Shown here piece by piece: positions 27,372 to 34,633 of a stretch of DNA of 64,000 nt (position 1 is its first letter; the number at the start of each line of letters is the position of its first letter). Source of the DNA: Synechococcus sp. LTW-R (lineage in GTDB: Bacteria; Cyanobacteriota; Cyanobacteriia; PCC-6307; Cyanobiaceae); NCBI RefSeq assembly GCF_014217875.1, contig NZ_CP059060.1, forward strand, positions 186,001 through 250,000. The letters are read 5' to 3'. The translations under genes were made by a program, and so were the position numbers. The notes beneath the pieces were generated by a model. It was not told the DNA's origin and ran no database searches. It was given only the letters and a program-made list of their open reading frames with translations.

Positions 27372-27512
27372 ATGGCCCAATCGATTGGTCCTGCGTCTGA
27401 TCTCCCGCTGCAGCCCCAGGGCAGGGTTCAGGCCTGCGCCAAGAAGAAGGGCTGCAAGCAGAAGAAGTGCTCGAAGTGGAAGGGCGGCAAGTGCCGCTGC
27501 GGCCGGGACTAA
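27372..27512 (+). CDS. Cys/Lys-rich 46-residue peptide
   Basis: The ATG frame encodes a short N-terminus and then ACAKKKGCKQKKCSKWKGG followed by KCRCGRD. There are five cysteines (22, 28, 33, 41, 43) and about ten lysines within the last 25 residues. The spacing is not that of a known zinc finger and recalls small metallothioneins or nucleic-acid binding peptides. It sits beside ferritin and its stop overlaps the stop of the convergent TauE-like gene by three bases. Function unknown. Confidence 0.65.
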   Translation: MAQSIGPASDLPLQPQGRVQACAKKKGCKQKKCSKWKGGKCRCGRD

Positions 27513-28317
27513 GACCTTCCGTTCCGCTGGCTGAGGGCAGCGGCGCCGGGGTCCTCTAGTGGGGCTTGGCGTTTCCAGGCTTCGACGCCGGTGAGCAGGG
27601 CGGAGGCCACCAGTAATAAGGAGAAGCCACGCCGCAGATGGCGATCGCTCAGATGGGGGGCGAGCCGCTGACCGGCCACGGCACCCACGGCTCCCCCCAG
27701 CAGCAACGACGCGAGCAGGGGCAGGCTCGCCTGCGGCCAGTGGCCGAGGGCCGCCAAGGCGACCAGGCATTGACGGCAATCAGCAGCAGGCTGGTGCCGC
27801 TGGCCAAGGCCATGGGCAGTCCCGCCAGCAGGACGAGGGCCGGCACGATCGCAAAGCCGCCGCCGACGCCGGCAATGCCGGTCAGCAGACCCACCAGTAG
27901 GCCCTGCAGCACCAGCAGTACGTCAGCGGCCCGGCGGGGACCTGGAGTCCCGTTGGTCTGACGCTGCAGCAGGAGCCAAGAGGCCAAGAGTGCCGCGGAC
28001 GCAAAGACGCTGAGTTGAACGGCCTCAGGAATCAGCTCGGCTTTGACCCAGCTGCCGCCGATCCAGCTGCCACCGAGGGCCGGCAGGCCCAGGAGCAGGG
28101 CTGGTTTCGGGGCGAATTGGCCGCGGCGCAGGTAGGGCCCCAGGTTCGCCAGGGCCAGGAGCATGACGACGATGAGCGAGAGCGGAACGGCCTCCCGGGT
28201 GGGCAGGGCAGCACCGCTGACCAGCAGAGGCAGCAGAAGAATGGAGCCTCCTGCCCCGAGGACGGAGAGCAAGAAGCCGATCAGGCCGCCCCCCAGTCCA
28301 AGCAGCAGGCTGATCAC
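27509..28317 (-). pseudogene. TauE/SafE-family permease, apparent frameshift
   Basis: The frame starts at a GTG (28317) that overlaps the rhodanese stop. It gives a typical TauE/SafE N-terminal part (GGGLIGFLLSVLGAGGSILL and a second [19 protein letters not shown]) but breaks near 27766 after LLLIAVNA. The next frame continues with the expected C-terminal half, [20 protein letters not shown] to LLVASALLTGVEAW. Adding one C in the GCCTGG at about 27764-27767 restores a protein of about 269 residues. Either a real mutation or a sequence error. The family exports sulfite or other sulfur anions. Confidence 0.8.
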
Positions 28318-28835
28318 AGGGAGACCCGGTTCCAGGGCATGACGGCGAGCAGCCGGGTCATGCCGCAGAAGCCGCTGACGCCAGCGAAGGTCAGGCCGGC
28401 ACCAACGAACCAGGTGAGGGCAATCCAGCCAGGGGCAACGGTGTTGCTGAGGATCAGGCCCAGCAGGATCAGCGATCCTGCCGCGATTTGCACCTGGCGC
28501 ATCAGGGGGAGCGGGGCGTTTTTGAGTTTGCGGATGGGGAATCCAGCCCCCTGCCAGCTGGGCAGGCCTCCCTGCAGTTCGCTGAGGGTGTGGGGATGGC
28601 CTTGGGCCATCAGTTGTCCAAGGGCGCGATGGCTGCGGTTGCCGCTCTGGCAGACCAGCACGAGGGGGCCCTGGGGAAGGTCGTCCTGCAGTAGGCGATT
28701 CAGGGGAACGTTGAGGCTGCCGGCGATGTGACCGCTGGCGTACTCCATCGGTTCGCGTACGTCGATCACGCTGACGCGTTGTGTGGAGAGTTGATCGGCC
28801 AGGTCGTGGGCGCTGATCGGTTGGGCGTGGGTCAT
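28314..28835 (-). CDS. Rhodanese domain fused to a DUF2892-like membrane part
   Basis: Residues 1-100 form a rhodanese domain with VSVIDVREPMEYASGHI and the active-site loop VCQSGNRS (Cys62), which carries persulfide sulfur. The C-terminal part has two membrane helices (SLILLGLILSNTVAPGW and ALTWFVGAGLTFAGVSGFCGM) ending TRLLAVMPWN, as in DUF2892 proteins. The fusion is typical of sulfide-handling gene clusters. It overlaps the TauE-like gene by 4 bases. Confidence 0.9.
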   Translation of the reverse strand: MTHAQPISAHDLADQLSTQRVSVIDVREPMEYASGHIAGSLNVPLNRLLQDDLPQGPLVLVCQSGNRSHRALGQLMAQGHPHTLSELQGGLPSWQGAGFPIRKLKNAPLPLMRQVQIAAGSLILLGLILSNTVAPGWIALTWFVGAGLTFAGVSGFCGMTRLLAVMPWNRVSL

Positions 28836-28879
28836 CGATGGGCTGGCAGAGGAAGGACGGGTGCGGAGGCTGAGGTGGA

Positions 28880-30001
28880 TCAGGTGTTGATGGAGCCGAC
28901 GAGCGGGTAGCCCTCATCGCTCCAGCGCAGGAGGCCGCCGCGCAGATTGGCGACGCGCTCGAAGCCGGCTTTGAGGAGCTGTTGGGTCGCGAGGGCTGAG
29001 CGACTTCCCGCGTGGCAGACCACGACAAGGGGGCGATCACTCGGGAGTTCCCCTTGACGTTGCTCGAGTTCCGGCAACGGGATGTTCAGGCTGGTTTCGA
29101 TTCGGCCATCCGGGCCGTCCACTTCGTCCTCCGAGCGGACGTCGAGAACGGTGACGGCGCTGCGGTGCTCCGCCAGCCAACTGGGGGGCAGCTCGGGCAG
29201 CCCGGCGAAGCTCCGCTGAATGGGGGCCCAGTGCTGGGCGTGCTGCTCCTCGCGGGGTTGGCCCGAGCGCAGATTCCCGGGGAGGGCGATCGCGATCTTG
29301 CCGGGGTGGGGGAGCTTCATGTTGGTCATGTGTCCCACGAAGTCCCGTTCATCGGCGCCGCCCCCGAGGCGCGCGTTGAAGGCTTTTTCTTCGGCGACCG
29401 AGGAGAGCGTGCGACCGGTGTAGTCGTGGCCGGGGTAGAGCAGGCAGCTGTTGGGCAGGCTGAAGATCTGCTCGGTGATCGAGCGCCAGAGGGTGTGGGG
29501 GTCGCCCTGTTGGAAGTCGCAGCGACCGCAACCGCGAACCAGCAGGGCGTCGCCGGTGAAGGCGGCGGACTGATCGTCCAGGACATAGGTGACGCAGCCG
29601 TCGGTATGGCCCGGGGTACTGCGCACTGCGAGATGACGGCCGCCGAAGCGCACCTGATCGCCGTGCTCGAGGGGCAGGTTGACGTTTTTGGCGCGGGCCG
29701 CTTTGGCGAGGCCAATGGCGCAGCCGGTGGCCTGCTGCATGAGCCAGCTGCCGGTGACGTGGTCGGCGTGGGCATGGGTGTCCAAGGTGGCCACGAGGGT
29801 GATGCCCAGCTCACGAATTAAGGAGAGATCCCGCTCGTGTTGCTCAAACACCGGATCGATGAGCACCCCTTCGCCGGAGGCGACATCGGCGAGCAAATAG
29901 GTGTAGGTACCGGTTGTTGCGTCGAAGAGTTGGCGATGCAGCAGGGGCTGCCCGCCTGCTGCATCCAGGAGCGCGACCGGGGATGGCGCGATGGAGACCA
30001 T
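28880..30001 (-). CDS. Persulfide dioxygenase with C-terminal rhodanese domain
   Basis: The N-terminal metallo-beta-lactamase domain carries THAHADH (His76, His78, Asp80, His81 in this numbering), STPGHTDG and LYPGHDYTGRT, the ETHE1/Blh type that oxidises glutathione persulfide to sulfite. The C-terminal rhodanese domain has VLDVRSEDEVDGPDGRI and the active loop VCHAGSRSALA. The start is the ATG at 30001 with GGAG just before it. A further in-frame ATG at 30037 lies inside the operator-like motif and is less likely. Confidence 0.9.
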   Translation of the reverse strand: MVSIAPSPVALLDAAGGQPLLHRQLFDATTGTYTYLLADVASGEGVLIDPVFEQHERDLSLIRELGITLVATLDTHAHADHVTGSWLMQQATGCAIGLAKAARAKNVNLPLEHGDQVRFGGRHLAVRSTPGHTDGCVTYVLDDQSAAFTGDALLVRGCGRCDFQQGDPHTLWRSITEQIFSLPNSCLLYPGHDYTGRTLSSVAEEKAFNARLGGGADERDFVGHMTNMKLPHPGKIAIALPGNLRSGQPREEQHAQHWAPIQRSFAGLPELPPSWLAEHRSAVTVLDVRSEDEVDGPDGRIETSLNIPLPELEQRQGELPSDRPLVVVCHAGSRSALATQQLLKAGFERVANLRGGLLRWSDEGYPLVGSINT

Positions 30002-30019
30002 GGACTCCGCTTCAGGCTT

Positions 30020-30043
30020 GTATGACTTTACACGCATAAAGCC
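30020..30043 (-). promoter_or_regulatory. Operator-like motif upstream of the persulfide dioxygenase operon
   Basis: Read on the minus strand, this 24-base segment matches 19 of 24 positions of the segment at 30668-30691 upstream of the ArsR-type gene. The shared parts are ATGCGT near the middle and GTCATAC at the end. A motif repeated in front of two neighbouring genes suggests a common regulator, probably the ArsR-family protein encoded here. Confidence 0.6.
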
Positions 30044-30050
30044 TTTGCGG

Positions 30051-30656
30051 TCACGTGGCGTTCTTCTGGCCGAAGGCCTGAACGACGGCGCTTTTGCCCT
30101 GGTGGAAGGGGCCTTCTTCGATCCAGCGCTCGGTTTCCTGCAGTTCCAGCCAGGTCAGCCCCTGGAGTTCGTCTTGGAGTTGCTTGGCTGTGATCAGGAG
30201 TTCCGGGTTAGGTGGGCCGCCGGTTCCATGGCGCAGCTGCTCCGGGTTGTAGGCCTCAAGGATCAGGTGGCCGCCGGGTTTGAGGGCGGCAACGGCGCGC
30301 CCGTGCACCAGGGCCCGCAGCTCGGGCTCGAGGTGCATCCAGATGGCGACGACGAGGTCGACGCTTTCGGGTTCGGGCTTGAACTCCCGCAGGTCTCCGC
30401 AGGCGCAGGTCAGGCTGACCCCTTGGTCTTGGGCGAGTTGCTGGGCTTTCTCGAGGCCGACCGGGCTGAGGTCCTGGGCGGTGACGCGATGGCCCTTTTG
30501 GGCCAAGTACACCGCGTTGCGGCCGCCACCTTCCGCAAGGCAGAGCGCGTCGCCAGGGGGAAGCTTGGCGACTGTTGCCCGCAGGAAGTCATTGGGTTCG
30601 GTTCCGTAGGCGTGGCCGCTCTCGCGGAAGCGCTGATCCCAGAACTCCTGATTCAT
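30051..30656 (-). CDS. Class I SAM-dependent methyltransferase (TehB/TPMT-like)
   Basis: The protein (201 aa from ATG 30656) begins MNQEFWDQRFRESGHAYGTE, then has SAM motif I as LCLAEGGGRNAVYLAQKGH, followed by AQDLSPVGLEKA and an LKPGGHLILEAYN motif. Small soluble enzymes of this type methylate thiols, tellurite or other soft nucleophiles. Its place between the persulfide dioxygenase and the ArsR-type gene suggests thiol or sulfide methylation, which is inferred. Confidence 0.85.
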   Translation of the reverse strand: MNQEFWDQRFRESGHAYGTEPNDFLRATVAKLPPGDALCLAEGGGRNAVYLAQKGHRVTAQDLSPVGLEKAQQLAQDQGVSLTCACGDLREFKPEPESVDLVVAIWMHLEPELRALVHGRAVAALKPGGHLILEAYNPEQLRHGTGGPPNPELLITAKQLQDELQGLTWLELQETERWIEEGPFHQGKSAVVQAFGQKNAT

Positions 30657-30667
30657 GGCCGAGGCCA

Positions 30668-30691
30668 GGCATAATGCGTTTATCGTCATAC
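30668..30691 (+). promoter_or_regulatory. Operator-like motif upstream of the ArsR-type gene
   Basis: This 24-base plus-strand segment is the second copy of the motif seen at 30020-30043 (19 of 24 identical). It lies between the divergent methyltransferase and ArsR-type genes, overlapping where their promoters should be. It probably marks autoregulation by the repressor. Confidence 0.6.
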
Positions 30692-30700
30692 AGCATTGCG

Positions 30701-31039
30701 ATGGGCGCCGCAGGTGCAATGCCCTCCCAGGAGTTGCTGGAGGAGTACAGCCAGTTCTTTCGTTTGCTGAGTGAGCCGGCTCGGCTCCAGCTGCTGTGTC
30801 ATCTCAAGCAGGGGCCGACCGATGTCGCCTCCTTGATTGAGGCGACGGGGTTCTCCCAGTCCCACATCAGCCGCCAGCTGGGTCAGCTGCAGCGGGCTGG
30901 GCTGGTGCGCTGCGAGCGTGAGGGCACGCGCACGATCTGGCAGGCGGATGGTGACTTGGTGGATGACCTCTGCGCGTTGGTTCAGAACCGGCTCAAGCAA
31001 CGGCTTCAGGCACAGCTAGATCAGCTGCAGTCGGCCTGA
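30701..31039 (+). CDS. ArsR-family transcription regulator
   Basis: The protein (112 aa from ATG 30701; an ATG at 30719 with AGG upstream gives 106 aa) has the winged-helix core LLSEPARLQLLCHLKQGP, the recognition helix ATGFSQSHISRQLGQLQRAGL and the wing CEREGTRTIWQ. Cysteines in LLCHL, VRCEREG and DDLCALV could sense metals or persulfide. In other bacteria, related repressors (BigR, SqrR) control persulfide dioxygenase operons. That role fits here. Confidence 0.88.
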   Translation: MGAAGAMPSQELLEEYSQFFRLLSEPARLQLLCHLKQGPTDVASLIEATGFSQSHISRQLGQLQRAGLVRCEREGTRTIWQADGDLVDDLCALVQNRLKQRLQAQLDQLQSA

Positions 31040-31135
31040 ATGGTCCGTTTGCTGTTCGCAATGCTTAAGCGCCCCTTGATTTCTGTTTGATCAGCGGTAA
31101 TCGGCGTAGGTTGGTCGTCTTCGGTAAAAGGGGCG

Positions 31136-31396
31136 ATGCAGGTCACGCACCGGTCTGAGGACAAGGTCCAGATCACGATGAGCCGCGAAGAAGTCGCGAT
31201 GCTGGTCGATCTCTGCCACGCAGCAGCCTTCTCCGACCTCCTGCCGCAGCGCCGCGAGTCCCAAGTGCGGGTGCAGCGGTTCGTCTGGGATGTGCAGAAC
31301 ACCCTCTTTGATGCAGCCCAGTCCGTCTGGCAGGCCAAGCGTCACCTGACCATGCCGGTGGCCGCCGCTCGCCGCAGCTCCTCCGCGGCCGCCTGA
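31136..31396 (+). CDS. Hypothetical protein (86 aa)
   Basis: An AAGGGG ribosome site precedes the ATG. The protein has VQITMSREEVAMLVDLCHAAAFSDLLP in the middle and a basic, Ala/Ser-rich end. It looks like a short soluble helical protein of picocyanobacteria. No domain is recognised and the neighbours give no hint. Confidence 0.65.
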   Translation: MQVTHRSEDKVQITMSREEVAMLVDLCHAAAFSDLLPQRRESQVRVQRFVWDVQNTLFDAAQSVWQAKRHLTMPVAAARRSSSAAA

Positions 31397-31399
31397 GAT

Positions 31400-32623
31400 C
31401 TAGAGCTGCGGTACAAGCACTTCAGCGAGTGCTTCGGCGCTGCTGAGTGCGCCCTCGATGCGCCCAAAACCGTCCCCCGCCAGGCTGTCGCCGCAGAAGC
31501 CGATGGCGCTCGCCGGGCAGAGGCGATGGTTGGGGTCCAGTCCAGGATCGATTGGGAAGGCGGCCCCCCAGCGCATCAGTTGTGTTTGCGCTCCCGTCAG
31601 TGACAGCCCTGTGAGATCGATGAGGGCCTCGCGCAGGGCATCGAGCACTTGGGCCTCGGCGGTTGGCTCGGGTGTGGCCCCCAGCAGCTGGGCGGCTGAG
31701 GAGCGTGAGCCGTAGACATCGAGATGGGCCGCGGAAAAGGCCGGGCTGGATTCCGCGACGACGACACAGCGTCCATCGGCGAGTGGTTGGACGCCGATGC
31801 GGCGCAATCCCCAACGCTCCTGTGCCGTTGGGCTGCATTGCAGGAGATCCCAGTGCAGGGCCCGCCAAGCTTGGGCGCTCTCTTGCGGAAGGGTCGCCAA
31901 GAGGTTGCAGCTGGCTTGCGCGTCGATCGAGGCCAGCTGCGCCTGGGCGGCGCTCAGCTGGGGGTCCGCGAGCTGTTGGGCGGCCTGCTCCAGCGGGATC
32001 TCCGTCCAGCCAAAGACCTGCCGCCCGCGGGGATGGGCCAGCAGGGTTCCGCTCAGCACAAGCCAGCGGGCCTCGACAACCGAGGCTCCCGAGGCGTCCT
32101 GCAGGGTCCAGCTCACCCCCGCCTTGGATCGCTCTGGCCGCAGATGGCGCACGAGCGTTCCAAAGCGTCGGTTGAGTGCTCCGCCCTGTTCGGCGGCCAG
32201 ATCGAGCAGTCCCCCGCAGAGCCGGTCCATTCCTCCCGCTCCCTGCCAGAGGCTGCCGTCACTGAAGCCATCCGCAATGGCCGGGCCGAGGCGGCGCTGC
32301 GCATCCAGACTCTGAATCGATCCTGAAAAGGGGCGGATCAACCCGCGTTGCGCGAGGGCCTTCACCAGGGCCGGCGGGGTCTGGGCGCGGATGTTGAAGA
32401 GCGGTGCGCCGTGGTTGATGCGGAGGCCGTCGTCCTGCCTGGACGTGCGGGTGGCGGCCCGTCCCCCGGGTCCCCGGCCGATCTCCAGCAGGTCGATGGA
32501 CCCCCACCAGCCACGCTGGCGCAGGCTGGCGGCGAGGGCGCAACCGGAGACCCCAGCGCCAACGATGGCGAGATCAACGCGCGGGGTTGGTGAGGCCAAC
32601 GGGAGCGACCAGGGCATGACCAT
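31400..32623 (-). CDS. FAD-dependent oxidoreductase (amine oxidase/renalase-like)
   Basis: The 407-residue protein has an N-terminal dinucleotide site LAIVGAGVSGCALAASLRQRG, then LLEIGRGPGGRAATR, which is the arginine-rich second motif of flavin amine oxidases and renalase-like proteins. The C-terminal FAD segment is IGFCGDSLAGDGFGRIEGAL. The substrate is unknown. The start is ATG 32623. A second Met two codons later is also possible. Confidence 0.82.
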   Translation of the reverse strand: MVMPWSLPLASPTPRVDLAIVGAGVSGCALAASLRQRGWWGSIDLLEIGRGPGGRAATRTSRQDDGLRINHGAPLFNIRAQTPPALVKALAQRGLIRPFSGSIQSLDAQRRLGPAIADGFSDGSLWQGAGGMDRLCGGLLDLAAEQGGALNRRFGTLVRHLRPERSKAGVSWTLQDASGASVVEARWLVLSGTLLAHPRGRQVFGWTEIPLEQAAQQLADPQLSAAQAQLASIDAQASCNLLATLPQESAQAWRALHWDLLQCSPTAQERWGLRRIGVQPLADGRCVVVAESSPAFSAAHLDVYGSRSSAAQLLGATPEPTAEAQVLDALREALIDLTGLSLTGAQTQLMRWGAAFPIDPGLDPNHRLCPASAIGFCGDSLAGDGFGRIEGALSSAEALAEVLVPQL

Positions 32624-32658
32624 GCTGGGTCTTTGATTGGGCTGTCGTGGCGGCAGGG

Positions 32659-33147
32659 ATGGATCCATCGATCACGGCCGCGGCGTTGCTGGAGGAAGAG
32701 GGTCGCGTTCGAGCGGCTGGGACCGGGATTCAGCCGGCGGATCTGCTGGGGTGCTGGCAGTTGGAGCAGGTGTGGCCCAAGGGCAAGCGCCAGGCGGCCC
32801 AGTTCTCCGGCGTGCTGCTGCGGGGGCTGGCGGCGCAATTGGTCATCCAGATGCAGGACGGGGAGCTGCAATTGCGCAACAGTGTTCGCCTGGGCGGGGT
32901 GGAGCTGTTTTTTGAGGGCCCGGGAGCACTGAAGGGTGGCCGGCCTCTGCTGCAGTTCGAGTTCCTGCGCATGGGGTTGCGTGTCGCCGGCCGGCAGTGG
33001 TGGGGCCGTGACCTGCCCGCTCCGGCACCCCAGCGGATGCCCTTTTTTGCTTTGATTCAGCGTGATCCATCCGGTTGGCTGGCGGCCCGCGGCCGGGGAG
33101 GCGGCCTCGCCCAATGGCGGCTGGCTCGCCAAGATGGACCCAGTTGA
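32659..33147 (+). CDS. Conserved hypothetical protein (about 162 aa)
   Basis: The sequence reads LLGCWQLEQVWPKGKRQAAQ, followed by strands with alternating hydrophobic residues such as VLLRGLAAQLVIQM and QLRNSVRLGGVELFFEG. This pattern suggests a beta-barrel or lipocalin-like fold. Similar proteins seem to occur in picocyanobacteria, but I cannot name a family. A GTG at 32647 would add four residues. It is divergent from the FAD oxidoreductase. Confidence 0.65.
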   Translation: MDPSITAAALLEEEGRVRAAGTGIQPADLLGCWQLEQVWPKGKRQAAQFSGVLLRGLAAQLVIQMQDGELQLRNSVRLGGVELFFEGPGALKGGRPLLQFEFLRMGLRVAGRQWWGRDLPAPAPQRMPFFALIQRDPSGWLAARGRGGGLAQWRLARQDGPS

Positions 33148-33161
33148 GCGCTGGATGGGCG

Positions 33162-33425
33162 ATGGGCTGCCCCCGCTGCGGGAGTTGGTCGGTGAAATCC
33201 GACCGAAGCCTGGGAGGCCGAATGGTTTGCGGTCGCTGCGGGACACCGCTGGATGGTGTCGCCCAGCGGGGCCGTGGTCCGATGCCCCGGCTCTCGGGCA
33301 TGTCCCGTCAGCCTTGGCGGCTTGGCTTGATCGCCCTGGTGGCCTTGGCCGCCCTGTTCGCCGCCTGGAATCCCCGCCAGCCGATGCCCTCCCAACGCAC
33401 CCCGGCCTCCCAGGGCTTCCTCTGA
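33162..33425 (+). CDS. Zinc-ribbon protein with one membrane helix (87 aa)
   Basis: The N-terminal MGCPRCGSWSVKSDRSLGG and MVCGRCGTPL form two CxxC knuckles, a zinc ribbon. After a short basic linker comes one membrane helix (LGLIALVALAALFAAWN). The layout matches small membrane-anchored zinc-ribbon proteins. Another overlapping frame is longer but has no such features. Function unknown. Confidence 0.7.
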   Translation: MGCPRCGSWSVKSDRSLGGRMVCGRCGTPLDGVAQRGRGPMPRLSGMSRQPWRLGLIALVALAALFAAWNPRQPMPSQRTPASQGFL

Positions 33426-33462
33426 TCGTTCAGGGTGGAGCCGTTGCTGCGCCCGCCGATCG

Positions 33463-33852
33463 ATGGCCGATGCCCCCTATTTGATCGTTCTGGCCTTGCT
33501 GGAGCAGGGCGGCGAGCGGGCGATGCCCCTGCAGGGCAAGTCCCTGCGTGAGCCCCTGCCGGCAGGCGCGGACCCCGGCGAGGTTGGGCGTCAGCAGGCC
33601 TTGGATCTCTTGGTTCGGGTTTGGCAGCGAAGTGACCAAGGTGCCTTGCGTCGCGCTGCCGCGGAGCAGAGCTTGCTGCTGGTCACGGTTCCGATTGAGT
33701 CCTTGCAGGAGCAGCTCCCCGCCCTGAAGGCCCAATGGCTGAGCGACGGGAATACCGCAGCGTTGATTGCCGCCTTGAAGGACCTCGGCAGTGGGCTTTG
33801 GTCGCTGACCATGGACCATCGCCAACCGCTCGCGTATCAGACGCTCGGGTAG
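33463..33852 (+). CDS. Hypothetical protein (129 aa)
   Basis: The protein starts MADAPYLIVLALLEQGGERA and is soluble and helical, with RQQALDLLVRVWQRSDQGAL and a C-terminal GLWSLTMDHRQPLAY. It follows the zinc-ribbon gene by 37 bases on the same strand. I recognise no domain. Confidence 0.6.
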   Translation: MADAPYLIVLALLEQGGERAMPLQGKSLREPLPAGADPGEVGRQQALDLLVRVWQRSDQGALRRAAAEQSLLLVTVPIESLQEQLPALKAQWLSDGNTAALIAALKDLGSGLWSLTMDHRQPLAYQTLG

Positions 33853-33856
33853 ACGT

Positions 33857-34072
33857 TCAGTTGTATTCGCCGGGCATGTCGTTCTTATGGACGGTCACCC
33901 GGTCGAATTTCTTGCCGGAGACCCGCAGCAGTTCATCGCCGGAGAACTCGAAGCCCAGCTTCAGTCCGATCTGGGCGACGTCATCGGCGGTCGCGGCGGC
34001 CAAGACCTGCTGCTTCAGGGGTTCATCGGCCTGCAGCCGGGCCAGGAACGCCTTGAGTTGATCGAGCGACAT
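33857..34072 (-). CDS. Nif11-like leader-peptide-family protein (71 aa)
   Basis: The start MSLDQLKAFLARLQADEPLK and the following helix AATADDVAQIGLKLGFEFSG match the Nif11 domain. In some cyanobacteria this domain is the leader of lanthipeptides or other modified peptides. Here the tail (GKKFDRVTVHKNDMPGEYN) is short and lacks a Gly-Gly cut site or a Cys/Ser/Thr-rich core, so it is probably a stand-alone Nif11 protein. Confidence 0.85.
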   Translation of the reverse strand: MSLDQLKAFLARLQADEPLKQQVLAAATADDVAQIGLKLGFEFSGDELLRVSGKKFDRVTVHKNDMPGEYN

Positions 34073-34107
34073 GGCAGCGCCGACGTGCGACTCAGTCTCC
34101 CAGACCT

Positions 34108-34626
34108 TCAGAGCCAGTGATGGGGGTAGTGCTCCGCGCCCGGCTGGAGGCGGCTGTAGGCCACGGCGATCAGCATCATCACGAGTGAGCCACTGAGCAC
34201 GGGCATCCAGATGAACCCGGGTTGCGCCTTGAGCAGGACCCCCAGTAAGGCCACTGCCCCGGCCGGAGGATGCAGGCAACGCAGCACTTGCCCCAGCGCA
34301 ATGGTGACGGCCACGGCCAGACCCATCACCCAGGGGCCATCGCCGAAGGCCGTGACGCAGCTCACGCTGACCACGGCGGCCACGGTGTTGCCCAGGACCA
34401 CATTCCGCGGTTGTGCCAGTGGGCTCGAGGGGTGGCCGAAGAGCAGCACCGTCGAGGCTCCGAAGGGAGCCACGACCAGGGGGTAGTGACTCCAGAGACT
34501 GATCAGGCCGAGGGCCGTAATCGCGAGTAGGGCGCCAATCCAGGCGCCGATGACGTGCCTCTGCTGGAAGCGGGGCTGGTAGTCCCGTCCCCGTTGCCGC
34601 TCCGCCTGAATCCTCTTCCAGACCAT
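34108..34626 (-). CDS. HPP-family membrane protein
   Basis: The 172-residue protein has four membrane helices and the family motif LRCLHPPAGAVALLG. It starts in a basic segment, then AWIGALLAITALGLISLW and APFGASTVLLFGHPSSPLAQP. HPP proteins in plastids and cyanobacteria have been linked to nitrite transport, though most are untested. The next gene upstream on this strand ends 7 bases away, so the two may share a transcript. Confidence 0.85.
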   Translation of the reverse strand: MVWKRIQAERQRGRDYQPRFQQRHVIGAWIGALLAITALGLISLWSHYPLVVAPFGASTVLLFGHPSSPLAQPRNVVLGNTVAAVVSVSCVTAFGDGPWVMGLAVAVTIALGQVLRCLHPPAGAVALLGVLLKAQPGFIWMPVLSGSLVMMLIAVAYSRLQPGAEHYPHHWL

Positions 34627-34633
34627 CCGTTCC

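Noticed and set aside
28320-29040. Minus-strand extension of the TauE-like frame through the rhodanese gene
   Set aside because: The extended part is a shadow of the rhodanese and persulfide dioxygenase genes. The GTG at 28317 with a 4-base overlap is the natural start.
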